64,000 bases of DNA, taken from contig NZ_CP075188.1 in the NCBI RefSeq assembly GCF_020510525.1, forward strand, positions 1,426,001 to 1,490,000. The letters run 5' to 3'. The position numbers and the translations under genes are program-made. The stretch is from Quatrionicoccus australiensis. Its GTDB lineage: Bacteria > Pseudomonadota > Gammaproteobacteria > Burkholderiales > Rhodocyclaceae. Below the pieces are notes generated by a model. The model worked only from the letters and a program-made list of their open reading frames with translations, did not search any database and was not told the DNA's origin. Below, in pieces: positions 9,218 through 17,824 of this stretch (the first letter of the stretch is position 1; each line of letters opens with the position of its first letter).

Positions 9218-9329
9218 GGCGGGCTATTCTGGGTGGTGGCCGGGAATTGTCAAAGCGGAATCCGGCCATTCGGGTCGGGGCCTGCTCGGGCAAGGCATTC
9301 GGGCAAAGGTTCCCGGAGAAAGCCGGTGC

Positions 9330-9385
9330 CGTACGGTCGACGCCGCCGGGAAGGCCTTTTTCGGCCCGACCGGCTGGCGGTCGAC
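9330..9385. repeat. Degenerate GGTCGAC-containing intergenic element
   Basis: The gap between the YkgJ gene and the cyclase gene holds two GGTCGACG copies flanking GGCCTTTTTCGGCC. The arrangement parallels the better-formed elements at 34,265 and 44,599 (core, A/T tract, core), with the cores diverged. Confidence 0.4.
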
Positions 9386-9390
9386 GCGGC

Positions 9391-9801
9391 TCAGGCCGGC
9401 GTTTTTGCCGCGCGCCGGGCGAGCAGCGGCAAACCGAGTTGCTGGCGCAGTTTCTGGCAATCGGGATTGGGCGTGCCGTCGGCCTGCCAGTTGGCAAATT
9501 CGCGGCAGGGCGTCGGGCGCTTGCTGTAGATCGTGCAGTGGATGCCCGGCCGGCCCAGTTCGCCGCGCAGCGCGACGCAGCGTCCGTGGCCGCTTTCGGT
9601 GCCCTGCATGCAGGCAATCAGCGGGGTGACCTGGCTGGTCAGCTCGGCCGGCACGAAACCGCCCAGGCCACCGGTCAACTCGCCGCAATAGAAGGAAACG
9701 CGGTAATGCGCGCAGCAGGCGCCGCAGTCGAGGCAGGGATTGTCCGGCGTCGCGGACGCCGGAGCAGCGGGAACCGGGGAGGCGTGAATTCCTTGGCTCA
9801 T
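9391..9801 (-). CDS. YkgJ family cysteine-cluster protein
   Basis: This 136-residue protein carries the CxxCxxCC pattern CLDCGACC near residue 23, then further cysteines in CTIYSKRPTPCREF and PDCQKL. This spacing defines the YkgJ/UPF0153 zinc- or iron-binding family (PF03692). Its role is unknown. Upstream of it (9802-9843) is only a short gap before nhaR, on the same strand. Confidence 0.85.
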   Translation of the reverse strand: MSQGIHASPVPAAPASATPDNPCLDCGACCAHYRVSFYCGELTGGLGGFVPAELTSQVTPLIACMQGTESGHGRCVALRGELGRPGIHCTIYSKRPTPCREFANWQADGTPNPDCQKLRQQLGLPLLARRAAKTPA

Positions 9802-9843
9802 CTTCGGAAAACGGGAAAAACATGGACAGGGACGCGAATTTAA

Positions 9844-10761
9844 TCAATTCGGCCCGGTTTTGTCAGCCTCCGCTGGGTTGCCCAGGCGCTGCGCCGCTTC
9901 GATAACGGCGAGCACGCTCGGGTGGGTCAGGCGGCGCTCGACCGAGATGGCGAAATAACTGACCTGGACCTCCGTCGTCCGGCCGAGCACGGCCAGCTTG
10001 CCGGACGCGACGAATTCCTCTTCGGCAATGCTCGCGATGGGAAAGGCGCCAATGCCGCGCAGGCCGAAGGCGGCCATCAGCGCCGTATCGTCGAACTCGC
10101 CGACGACGCGGGCGCGGATGCGCTTGCGTTCGAGCCAGGGCTGCAGGCTCTTGCGCAGGGTCGAGTCCTCGCCCGGCAGGAGCAGCGGCAGATGGTTGAG
10201 GCAGGCCGGAAAGTCGGCGGCATGCAGCGCTGCTTGTTCACGGGTAACCAGGAAGGAGACGCCGGAATCGAGCAGGCGATGGTTGTAGGCGCGCACGCTG
10301 AAACCGGGCGGCAGCGGGCCGTCGGAAATGACCATGTCGAGCTCGTGGACCGCCAGTTGCGCGAGCAGGCGGTCGAGCTGCCACTCGCGGCAGGCGAGGC
10401 GGGTCGGTTGTTCGCCGCGGATCGCCGGTTCGAGCAGCGTGCAGGCGAGCGACTTGGGCACCGCATCGGAGACGCCGACGCGGAACTCGGTCGGCCGGCC
10501 CTGCGGATGATGCTTGATCATGACCTCGAGTTCGGCGCTCAGCGCGAACAGCTCGTCGGCGTATTCGAGCGCCATCTTGCCGGCCTCGGTGAGCACGATG
10601 TTGCGTCCCTGGCGGGCGAACAGCTCGGTGCCCAGGCTGCTCTCGAGCAGGCCGATCTGGCCGCTCAGTGTCTGCGGCGTGACATTGATCGCCGCGGCGG
10701 CGCGCGCCACGCTGCCGGCCCTGGCCACCTGCCAGAAGTAGAAGAGATGTTTGTGATTCAC
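9844..10761 (-). CDS. nhaR: LysR-type transcriptional regulator NhaR
   Basis: The 305-residue regulator has an N-terminal winged helix starting MNHKHLFYFWQVARAGSV, with TPQTLSGQIGLLE as recognition region. These match NhaR rather than generic LysR proteins (E. coli NhaR reads YNHLYYFWHV, TPQTITGQI). The effector domain keeps LDMVISD and GEFDDTALM, also NhaR features. NhaR senses sodium and activates Na+/H+ antiporter genes. It is divergent from nhaD with a 158-bp shared regulatory region, so nhaD is the likely target. Confidence 0.9.
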   Translation of the reverse strand: MNHKHLFYFWQVARAGSVARAAAAINVTPQTLSGQIGLLESSLGTELFARQGRNIVLTEAGKMALEYADELFALSAELEVMIKHHPQGRPTEFRVGVSDAVPKSLACTLLEPAIRGEQPTRLACREWQLDRLLAQLAVHELDMVISDGPLPPGFSVRAYNHRLLDSGVSFLVTREQAALHAADFPACLNHLPLLLPGEDSTLRKSLQPWLERKRIRARVVGEFDDTALMAAFGLRGIGAFPIASIAEEEFVASGKLAVLGRTTEVQVSYFAISVERRLTHPSVLAVIEAAQRLGNPAEADKTGPN

Positions 10762-10919
10762 GGGAGCTGGTTATCCATCGAGAAAGCCGCATGATTAACT
10801 GAAATAAATCGAATTTATTTTAATCCGCACATGCGCTAACTTGCTAACCCGATTCCGCGCGGGCCGATTCTGCTCATCGTCCGGTCCGTCACGCCCAGTC
10901 CCCTTCTTCGAGGTTTTGC
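10762..10919. promoter_or_regulatory. nhaR-nhaD divergent intergenic region
   Basis: This 158-bp gap separates two divergent start codons. It contains the A/T-rich stretch AAATAAATCGAATTTATTTT (10,804-10,823), which includes a near-palindrome around TCGA and is the best candidate for the NhaR binding site or the promoter core. The assignment is inference from position and symmetry. Confidence 0.5.
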
Positions 10920-12203
10920 ATGCTTTCCGCCCTTGTCGTCGTTTTCATCATCGCTTATGCCGCGATCGCGCTCGAGCACCCGCTCAAGATCAACAAGTCC
11001 GCCTCGGGCCTGATCGGCGCCGGCCTGCTCTGGACAATTTATGCCATGGTCCAGGGCGATCCGCACCTGGTCGGCGAGCAACTCGGCGAGTCGCTGACCG
11101 GCACGGCGCAGATCGTCTTCTTCCTGATGGGGGCGATGACCATTGTCGAAGTGGTCGATGCGCACAACGGTTTCGAAGTCATCACCAAGCGCATCCGGAC
11201 GACCAAGTTGTCGTCGCTGATGTGGCTGGTCGGCTTCGTGACCTTTTTCCTCAGCGCCATCCTCGACAACCTGACCACCACCATCGTGATGATCTCGCTG
11301 GTGCGCAAGCTGCTCGCCAAGCACGACGACCGCCTGTTCTTCGCCGGCATCATCGTCATCGCCGCCAACTCGGGTGGCGCCTGGTCGCCGATCGGCGACG
11401 TGACGACGACCATGCTGTGGATCGGTGGCCAGATCACTTCGCTTGCCATCATCAAGTCGGTGCTGCTGCCGTCGCTGGTCAGCATGCTGGTGCCGATGGC
11501 GATCACTGCCTGGGTCCTGCGTGGCAAGGAGGTGGTCAGCCCGGAAGCGGTCGATAGCGATCACGGCCTGCACACCACCGAGTTCGAACGCAACCTGATG
11601 TTCTGCATGGGGATAGGCATCCTGGTTGCCGTGCCCGCCTTCAAGACCGTGACCCACCTGCCGCCTTTCATGGGCATCCTGTTCGGGCTGGGCCTGCTCT
11701 GGCTGGTCGGCGATCTCGTGCATCGCCACAAGGAAGACGAATTCAAGATGCATTTCACGCTGGCGCACGCGCTGAGCAAGATCGACATGAGTTCGCTCGT
11801 CTTCTTCGTCGGCATCCTGCTCTCGGTCGCCACGCTCGAGCACACGCACATCCTGACCTCGCTCGCGCAGTGGCTGGATGCCGCGGTCGGGCGCCAGGAA
11901 ATCATCGTGCTGATCATCGGCATCGTCAGCGCCATCGTCGACAACGTGCCGCTGGTCGCCGCCTCGATGGGCATGTATGACCTGGCGCGCTTCCCAGCCG
12001 ACCATTTCCTCTGGCAGTTCCTCGCCTACTGTGCCGGCACCGGCGGTTCCATCCTGATCATCGGCTCGGCGGCCGGGGTCGCCGCGATGGGCCTCGAGAA
12101 GATCCACTTCTTCTGGTACGTCAAGCGGATCAGCGGCCTGGCCCTGGTCGGCTACTTTGCCGGTGCCGCCATTTTCCTCGTCCAGCGCGGGTTGACCGCC
12201 TAG
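10920..12203 (+). CDS. nhaD: Na+/H+ antiporter NhaD
   Basis: This 427-residue integral membrane protein of the ion transporter superfamily begins MLSALVVVFIIAYAAIALEH, and carries KINKSASGLIGAGLLW typical of NhaD. The conserved segments LDNLTTTIVM and IVDNVPLVAASMG hold the acidic residues expected for cation exchange. It expels Na+ in exchange for protons at the inner membrane. A GAGG ribosome-binding site precedes the ATG. It ends three bases from the convergent TSUP gene. Confidence 0.92.
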   Translation: MLSALVVVFIIAYAAIALEHPLKINKSASGLIGAGLLWTIYAMVQGDPHLVGEQLGESLTGTAQIVFFLMGAMTIVEVVDAHNGFEVITKRIRTTKLSSLMWLVGFVTFFLSAILDNLTTTIVMISLVRKLLAKHDDRLFFAGIIVIAANSGGAWSPIGDVTTTMLWIGGQITSLAIIKSVLLPSLVSMLVPMAITAWVLRGKEVVSPEAVDSDHGLHTTEFERNLMFCMGIGILVAVPAFKTVTHLPPFMGILFGLGLLWLVGDLVHRHKEDEFKMHFTLAHALSKIDMSSLVFFVGILLSVATLEHTHILTSLAQWLDAAVGRQEIIVLIIGIVSAIVDNVPLVAASMGMYDLARFPADHFLWQFLAYCAGTGGSILIIGSAAGVAAMGLEKIHFFWYVKRISGLALVGYFAGAAIFLVQRGLTA

Positions 12204-12206
12204 GGG

Positions 12207-12971
12207 CTAGAGCGCGAAACGCAGCAGCAGGCTGGCGCCGCTTGCGATCAACAACAGGTTGAGCAAGCGTGCCAGCTGCTCGCGGCTGATCTTCAGGTCG
12301 ATATGCCGGCCAAGCCAGACGCCCGCCGCCATCGCCGGCAGGAAGGCGAAGGCGGTGAGCAGCAGTTCCAGATCAAGCAGGCCGAGCGCCAGGCAGAGCA
12401 CGATGCGCCAGGCCGTAGACAGGCCGATCAGCACTGCCTGCGTGGCGCGAAAGGCCTCGCGGCTGGCCAGGTGGCGTTCGAGATAGCTGGCGTAGATAAA
12501 GCCGCCGCTGCCGAACAGCCCGCCCAGTACGCCGCCGAACAAGCCGCTGGCCAGCGCCCGCCGGCCGCTTGGGCGGTTTTCCCCTTTTTTGCCGAGTAGA
12601 CCGCGCAGGCCCTGGCTGATGATGAACAGGCCGAGCGCTGCTGCCAGCGGCGCGGCCGGCAGGCGGGCAAGGAGCACCACGCCGAGCAACTGGCCAAGCA
12701 GCATGCCGGGAAAGAGGCGAGCGAAAGCCGGCCAGTCGACATGCCGGCGCGCCTGCCAGCCGCGCAGCGCCGAGCCGCCGCAATCGAGCATGGCCAACAG
12801 CGGCACGCTGCGCGCCACCGGCATGAGCAGGGTCAGCGGGCCGCCGGCAAACAGCGCCGAGCCGAAGCCGACCAGCGTGAACACCGTGTAGGCGGCGGCG
12901 ACGGCAAGCATCGCAAATATCAGGCTGCCCGGCTGGGCGAGCAGGTCGGCAAGAAAATTGAAGTCGCTCAT
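12207..12971 (-). CDS. TSUP (TauE/SafE) family sulfite/organosulfonate-type exporter
   Basis: This 254-residue protein has about eight membrane helices. The N-terminal VGFGSALFAGGPL and the repeat-related LFGGVLGGLFGSGG match the two glycine-rich motifs of the TauE/SafE family (PF01925). The substrate is unknown; members move sulfur- or carbon-containing anions. It is divergent from a LysR-type gene that probably controls it. Confidence 0.85.
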   Translation of the reverse strand: MSDFNFLADLLAQPGSLIFAMLAVAAAYTVFTLVGFGSALFAGGPLTLLMPVARSVPLLAMLDCGGSALRGWQARRHVDWPAFARLFPGMLLGQLLGVVLLARLPAAPLAAALGLFIISQGLRGLLGKKGENRPSGRRALASGLFGGVLGGLFGSGGFIYASYLERHLASREAFRATQAVLIGLSTAWRIVLCLALGLLDLELLLTAFAFLPAMAAGVWLGRHIDLKISREQLARLLNLLLIASGASLLLRFAL

Positions 12972-13065
12972 CGCGTCGGGCTCCGTGGATTGATGCCTTC
13001 AATTCTCGATGTGGCTCAGGTATAAGACAAATATCGAATATCAAGCCAATCTATTCAATAAAAGC

Positions 13066-13956
13066 ATGCCTAGCCTGAAGCAGATCCGCTATTTCCTCAG
13101 CGTCGCCGACCTTGGTGGCTTCACGCCGGCCGCGGCCGGCCTGTTCGTGGCGCAACCGGCGTTGAGCCGGCAGGTCGCGCTGCTCGAAGAAGAACTCGGC
13201 TTCGCGCTCTTCGTGCGCGAACCGCGCGGCGTGCGCCTGACGCCGGCCGGGGCGCTCTACCGCGAGCGCGTGCTTGGCGTCGAACAACTTCTCGCCGGCG
13301 CCGCCGAAGAGAGCGGCCAGTTGGCGAAAGGCGAAGCCGGTGTGCTGCGCCTGCTGCATTCCAGTTCGCTGCCGGCGCGCAGCCTGTTGCCGGCGATGCA
13401 GCGCTTTCTCGCCGAATCGCCGCGGGCACGCATCGATCTCGACCGCATCGCCTCCGAAACGCAGATCAGCGAAGTCGCCGCCGGCCGCGCCGACCTCGGC
13501 ATCATCCGCCTGCCGGTCCTGCGCCGCGACCCGGCCGTCCGCCTGCTTGATTTGCCGCCCGAACGCCTGTGGGTCGCCCTGCCGCCGGCGCATCCCCTGG
13601 CCGGGCGCGATACGCTGCTTCTCGCTGAACTGCAGGACGAAGCCTTCGTCTCCGCCGTGCACCGCGAACGCGGCGGCCTCGCCCGGCGCGTCACCGAGCT
13701 CTGCCTGCAACGCGGCTTCGTGCCGCGTACCGCCCGCATCATCTCGCGCAAAACCTCCATGCTCGACCTCGTTGCCGCCGGCCTCGGCATTGCCGTCGTC
13801 CCCGCCGGCATGACCCCGTCCACCCCGACCGGCATCACCTTCCGGCCGCTGGCCGATGCCGATGCCGAGGCGCACAGCGCGCTGCTGCTGCCGCTGCAGG
13901 CATCGCCGCTGGCGGAGCGGTTTGTCGGGGTGGTGCGGGAGATGCGGGGTGGGTGA
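13066..13956 (+). CDS. LysR family transcriptional regulator
   Basis: The 296-residue protein has a classical LysR helix-turn-helix (MPSLKQIRYFLSVADLGGFTPAA; QPALSRQVALLEEELG) and a periplasmic-binding-like effector domain. I used the ATG at 13,066; an upstream in-frame GTG would add residues not typical of the family. It is divergent from the TSUP transporter gene with 94 bp between them, which suggests it regulates that exporter. The 94-bp gap is A/T-rich and includes overlapping ATATCGAATATC symmetry. Confidence 0.88.
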   Translation: MPSLKQIRYFLSVADLGGFTPAAAGLFVAQPALSRQVALLEEELGFALFVREPRGVRLTPAGALYRERVLGVEQLLAGAAEESGQLAKGEAGVLRLLHSSSLPARSLLPAMQRFLAESPRARIDLDRIASETQISEVAAGRADLGIIRLPVLRRDPAVRLLDLPPERLWVALPPAHPLAGRDTLLLAELQDEAFVSAVHRERGGLARRVTELCLQRGFVPRTARIISRKTSMLDLVAAGLGIAVVPAGMTPSTPTGITFRPLADADAEAHSALLLPLQASPLAERFVGVVREMRGG

Positions 13957-14138
13957 GGCTGCTTGTTGTTTGTGTGGGTAGGAAATCGGGCGGGAAGCGC
14001 CCAACTGTGGTCATACGGCTTCTCCTGATAGCCGAAGACGAAATGACCGCTGTACTCGGAGAGCAGCTGTATGGCCTACGAGAACTACTCAGCCAAAGCT
14101 GCATTACCCGGAACCTCTTGAGTTACGATGAGAATGCA

Positions 14139-15344
14139 ATGAAAGAATACCAAGACACCGAAACAGGGATGGTCTATGCGTTTGAGGACGACTACGATCC
14201 CTTCAGAGCGAATAATAGGAACATCCCTAAGACGCTCACGGCTGCTGTCAAACCGAAACCCGACGATTCTCATGTCTGGTATCAAAATACTTGGATCAAA
14301 CAAGAGGATGCCCCGGCTGGTTATACACCGCCAATATCGGGTGTTCCCTCGTACAACCCCGCGTGGATGGCTCATTTGCGTCCTTGCAGTGCTGTCCATC
14401 GGGACGCTTTCTCAGGCTTGAACGTTACGCTCGACCAGATCAATGCGAACTCATATGACGGAAGCAAGCTTGCTGAGGTGGTCACACTACTACCTCTCGG
14501 GAATTCAAGCGGAATTCCAGCCCTCGTTAGTTACGATGGAGCCATAGCGATTCCCCAGTGTGGCGACTTCCCTACTCGGGTTGATGGGGGGCGCAAGCTC
14601 AATGAGATACTTTGCAGCCTTCTCCTTGGCGGCGTCCATGTTGAGGTTCTTCGCTCCGAGGAAGTCGTTATCGGAGCGTTGCACGATAAGACCAGTCTCT
14701 TTGCATATACCCCATCACTCCACGCAACCCTTCGGTTGAACTGGGCTGCTCCGACAGATCGTTTCGGGCCTTTGATGCACCCAAGAATCCTGATGGCGGA
14801 TGAGATGCACAAGGCATTTCACCAGGGGCAACACGTCATTCAATCGATGGTCTCTTTCTCCCCGTTCTTCCTGCTGAGTGGCTACACGGCAATGGTGTAT
14901 CGGAATAACAGCGATGCACTCAACAACCTCTGGATAACTGTTGAGCAGCTTACGGAGCATCTATGGGGTGAGCAGTACCTGAAGAACAGGAGCAGCTTTC
15001 CTGCCTATGTTGCGAAAGCCCACTCGAAGCCAAAGATCAAGAAGACACTTGGCCGTATTTCCACAAAGCACAAACTTCTGTGCCTATCGAATATTTTCAG
15101 CAAAGATTGCTACCGAGTCCTTACCCGTGCGCGGCGAAAACGCAATGAGCTCGCACATGAAGGTGTTGTACCTGACGCTGGTCTCATAGAACGGTTGTGG
15201 AGTGTGCTTCCTGAACTTATCGAAGTGGCCTCTGGTACTAGACCCTTGGGATTGAGGCGACTCAGTGGAGGTGCAGTAGAGAATTGGGATATTCCGGCAA
15301 GAACTGACTTCGATGAGTGGGTAAACCTTGCGGAGGCTCTTTAG
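14139..15344 (+). CDS. Hypothetical protein with HEPN-like C-terminal RNELAH motif; possible defence gene
   Basis: The encoded protein is about 401 residues and matches no named family that I recognise over its full length. Near the C-terminus, RARRKRNELAHEG (R335 to H340) has the R-x4-H pattern of HEPN RNases, in the RN.LAHEG form seen in ApeA-like HEPN domains. The gene is lower in GC and codon bias than its neighbours, which suggests horizontal transfer. The start is uncertain: ATGs at 14,043 and 14,139 and a GTG at 13,953 are all in frame, and none has a strong ribosome-binding site. It follows the LysR gene and has no partner gene. Confidence 0.6.
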   Translation: MKEYQDTETGMVYAFEDDYDPFRANNRNIPKTLTAAVKPKPDDSHVWYQNTWIKQEDAPAGYTPPISGVPSYNPAWMAHLRPCSAVHRDAFSGLNVTLDQINANSYDGSKLAEVVTLLPLGNSSGIPALVSYDGAIAIPQCGDFPTRVDGGRKLNEILCSLLLGGVHVEVLRSEEVVIGALHDKTSLFAYTPSLHATLRLNWAAPTDRFGPLMHPRILMADEMHKAFHQGQHVIQSMVSFSPFFLLSGYTAMVYRNNSDALNNLWITVEQLTEHLWGEQYLKNRSSFPAYVAKAHSKPKIKKTLGRISTKHKLLCLSNIFSKDCYRVLTRARRKRNELAHEGVVPDAGLIERLWSVLPELIEVASGTRPLGLRRLSGGAVENWDIPARTDFDEWVNLAEAL

Positions 15345-15540
15345 CTGACAGGCTGCTAGTCCAGCATGGATGGTAGCTTCGCTCAGAAACCTGCCTTTGG
15401 AAACTCTGCGGTGCGAAACCGGATTGGGCACCTTGTCGCCATAGCCAGGCAGTAAATGCCTCCAGTGTTCCTCATAGTGCGCTAAGAACACTGGCTAAAG
15501 CCCGTCACCCAACCTCCACCCAGGCAAAAAAGCCCTTCCC

Positions 15541-15556
15541 CAGCGGTCGACCGCTG
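15541..15556. repeat. GGTCGACC element (16-bp perfect palindrome)
   Basis: CAGCGGTCGACCGCTG is a perfect palindrome and is followed by two A tracts (GAAAAAGGGCAAAAA). It sits at the end of the terminator of the phosphatase operon, in the convergent gap. It is one of several such elements in the window. Confidence 0.65.
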
Positions 15557-15593
15557 AAAAAGGGCAAAAACCGCCGGTTGTCGCGACCGGCGG
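15557..15593 (-). terminator. Rho-independent terminator of the esterase-phosphatase operon
   Basis: Read on the minus strand, CCGCCGGT pairs with ACCGGCGG across a 7-nt loop and is followed directly by TTTTTGCCCTTTTTC. It begins 12 bases downstream of the stop codon of the histidine phosphatase gene, so it ends that operon. Confidence 0.75.
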
Positions 15594-15604
15594 AGGGCTG
15601 GTGT

Positions 15605-16306
15605 TCAGAGTTGTTCCAGCGTTTCCTTGGCTATCAGTTTCCAGACTTGCGCTGCGGCTTTGCCGCGCAGGCGGACGAGGTAGATTTCGTCGTTGCCCTG
15701 CTTGATGCGGCTGACCGCTTCGCCGACTGGAATCTGCAGCAGATCGGCGAGGATGAGCGGGGTGACGCCGCCGTGGCTGACGATCAGCACGCTGCCGTGA
15801 CGGTGCCGGGCGCGGATTTCGGCAATCGCCTGGGCGACGCGGCGGGCCTGGCTGGCGACGGATTCACCGCCGTCCAGGCTGTCTTCGAGATTGCCGCTGC
15901 GCGCCTTGAATTCGGCGCTCAGTTCGGCGTCGCGGCCGTCTTCGTACATGCCTTCAAATTTGCCGAAGCTGCGTTCGGCAAGCGCGGCGAGCGGCTTGCC
16001 GGCCTGGCCGGGGCGGGCCAGCGCGGCGGTCTCGCCGGCGCGCGCCAGGCTGCTGTGATAGATGGCGGCAAAGCGGATGCCGGCCAGCTTGTCACCGAGC
16101 TGGCGGGCCTGCGTCCGGCCGGTTTCGTTGAGGTGGTTGTCGGTGCCGCCCTGCAGGCGTTTTTCCAGGTTCCAGTCGGTCTGGCCGTGGCGCGCCAGGT
16201 AGAGATCGAGCACCGGCTCGCCGGCCTGGGCCAGGCCGCTGGCGAGCAGAAGCAGGAGCGGGAGCAGGATGGCGGCGAGGCGGCCGGTGAAGTGGGTTTT
16301 TTTCAT
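15605..16306 (-). CDS. Histidine phosphatase family protein, exported
   Basis: This 233-residue protein has an N-terminal signal peptide (MKKTHFTGRLAAILLPLLLL, cleavage near GLAQA). The catalytic RHG motif is in LYLARHGQTDWN, and a second conserved His is in VSHGGV. The family includes phosphoglycerate mutase-like phosphatases; a periplasmic phosphomonoesterase is the likely activity. It lies 14 bp downstream of the phytase-like esterase gene, so the two probably act on related phosphate esters from one transcript. Confidence 0.85.
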   Translation of the reverse strand: MKKTHFTGRLAAILLPLLLLLASGLAQAGEPVLDLYLARHGQTDWNLEKRLQGGTDNHLNETGRTQARQLGDKLAGIRFAAIYHSSLARAGETAALARPGQAGKPLAALAERSFGKFEGMYEDGRDAELSAEFKARSGNLEDSLDGGESVASQARRVAQAIAEIRARHRHGSVLIVSHGGVTPLILADLLQIPVGEAVSRIKQGNDEIYLVRLRGKAAAQVWKLIAKETLEQL

Positions 16307-16320
16307 CGTCGTCTCCGCGC

Positions 16321-17688
16321 TCAGCGTGCCTTGAGCAGTTCGGGCACGTGCAGCAGGATGAACTCATTGTCGTCCTGGCGGTTGGGCTGGCGCGCGGCCG
16401 AGTAGGGCAGGTTGTTGTCGTTGGCGACGACGATGTGCTCGGCGTCGACGACATCCACATCCTCGATGGTGACGAAGGGGAAGGTGAATTTGCCGTCCTT
16501 GCCGCCACGGCGGGCGAGGCCCTGCGGGTCGCGGATGTCGAGCAGGTCGATGTGGCCGATCTTTTTCACGAAGCCTTCGCTGTCGGCTTCGCCCAGGCTG
16601 ATCTTGTAGATGCGCTTGAATTTTGCCGGCACATTCTGGCAATCCGGGCGGGCCGGGCCGTTGCAGGCGTGCTCGGGCAGGCCTTCGCCGTTGTCGCGCT
16701 CGATGATCAGGCCGCTGTCGGCGTCGATCATGTTGAAGTCGCCGATGTTGTTGCCGTTCTGCTCAAGCGGGTACTTCCACGAGCGGCCGGTCCATTCGCC
16801 CTTGGCGACGCTGAATTCGAGGATGCGCAGGTATTCGCGGCCGTCCTTGTTCTCCCATTTCTTGTCTTCGGCGTTCCAGAGCGGGCCTTCGAGCAGCGGG
16901 TAGAGGAACTGGCCGTCCTTCGACGCGGCCATGCCTTCGTAACCGCGCGAGCGGCGGGCGACGGTGGTGAAGGCGCCGGAGGTGGCCGGCGTGGTCACGC
17001 TGTAGTGGTCGGGTGATTTGAGCGTCTTGCCGTCGACCTTGGTCTCGAACACCGCGAGCACCTTGCCCTTGCGGTCGGTCTTGATCAGGTAAGGGCCGAG
17101 TTCGTCGCCAAACCAGACGGCGTCGCCGATCGGCTGGATCGACTCGATGTCGAAGTCGGCGCCGGTCAGGTAGCGCTGCTTGGTGCCTTCATTGACGATC
17201 AGGAAGGGCACCTTGCGTTCCGGGTCGTGCAGGAAGGCGGTCTTGTTCAGCTTGACGCCGCCCTTCTGCCAATCCGGCTGCAGGCGGTGGAACATCAGCA
17301 TGGCATCGGCGCTGTTGTTCTTGGCGCCGTAGCCATTGTCCTGCAGCACCCAGAAAGTGCCGTCGCCGTTGCTCTTGATCCCGGAAAAACCCTGCACCGG
17401 CTGGCCCTTGAAAGGCAGCGGCACGCCGGTCGGGCGCGGCACGCCCTTGTCGGAAAGGTAGGAATGACCGGGCAGGCTGCCCGCGGCATCGACGCGGCGG
17501 CCGTCGGCGGCGGTGTATTTGCCGGAAATCTTCAGGCTTTCCGGCGCATCCTTGGGCGGAGCCAGGAAGGTTTGCGCCGGCAGCACGGCATGACCGGTCA
17601 GCGTGGCGGGAAAGGCCTGGTCGGCGAGCGACAGCGTCGGCGCGAGCGCGGCCGACAGGGCAAGAACGAGAGCGGAAGGCTTGAGCAT
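16321..17688 (-). CDS. Esterase-like activity of phytase family protein, exported
   Basis: The 455-residue product begins MLKPSALVLALSAALAPTLS, a signal peptide cleaved near LADQA. The body matches the phytase-like esterase domain (PF13449): VQGFSGIKSNGDGTFWVLQDNGYG near residue 100, GYEGMAASKDGQFLYPLLEG, and a C-terminal TIEDVDVVDAEHIVVANDNNLP. Such proteins are secreted or periplasmic beta-propellers with ester-hydrolysing activity reported for some members. I chose the ATG at 17,688 because it gives a proper signal peptide. First gene of a two-gene operon with the histidine phosphatase. Confidence 0.85.
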   Translation of the reverse strand: MLKPSALVLALSAALAPTLSLADQAFPATLTGHAVLPAQTFLAPPKDAPESLKISGKYTAADGRRVDAAGSLPGHSYLSDKGVPRPTGVPLPFKGQPVQGFSGIKSNGDGTFWVLQDNGYGAKNNSADAMLMFHRLQPDWQKGGVKLNKTAFLHDPERKVPFLIVNEGTKQRYLTGADFDIESIQPIGDAVWFGDELGPYLIKTDRKGKVLAVFETKVDGKTLKSPDHYSVTTPATSGAFTTVARRSRGYEGMAASKDGQFLYPLLEGPLWNAEDKKWENKDGREYLRILEFSVAKGEWTGRSWKYPLEQNGNNIGDFNMIDADSGLIIERDNGEGLPEHACNGPARPDCQNVPAKFKRIYKISLGEADSEGFVKKIGHIDLLDIRDPQGLARRGGKDGKFTFPFVTIEDVDVVDAEHIVVANDNNLPYSAARQPNRQDDNEFILLHVPELLKAR

Positions 17689-17824
17689 GGAGATTCCCGG
17701 AGCAAGTGGAGACGATGCAAGCCTATGCATGTCGCGTTGCAGGGGAATGACGGGCAGATGACTCCGCCGGCCCGGGGGGCGGGCAAGGTCGGGCCCGCCG
17801 CAGCAAGCCCGACCTCGGGAACGA

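Noticed and set aside
13953..14138. Upstream extension of the HEPN-like gene to the GTG overlapping the LysR stop
   Set aside because: Possible but unsupported: the first 60 residues do not resemble a domain and the GTG lacks a ribosome-binding site; left as an alternative start.
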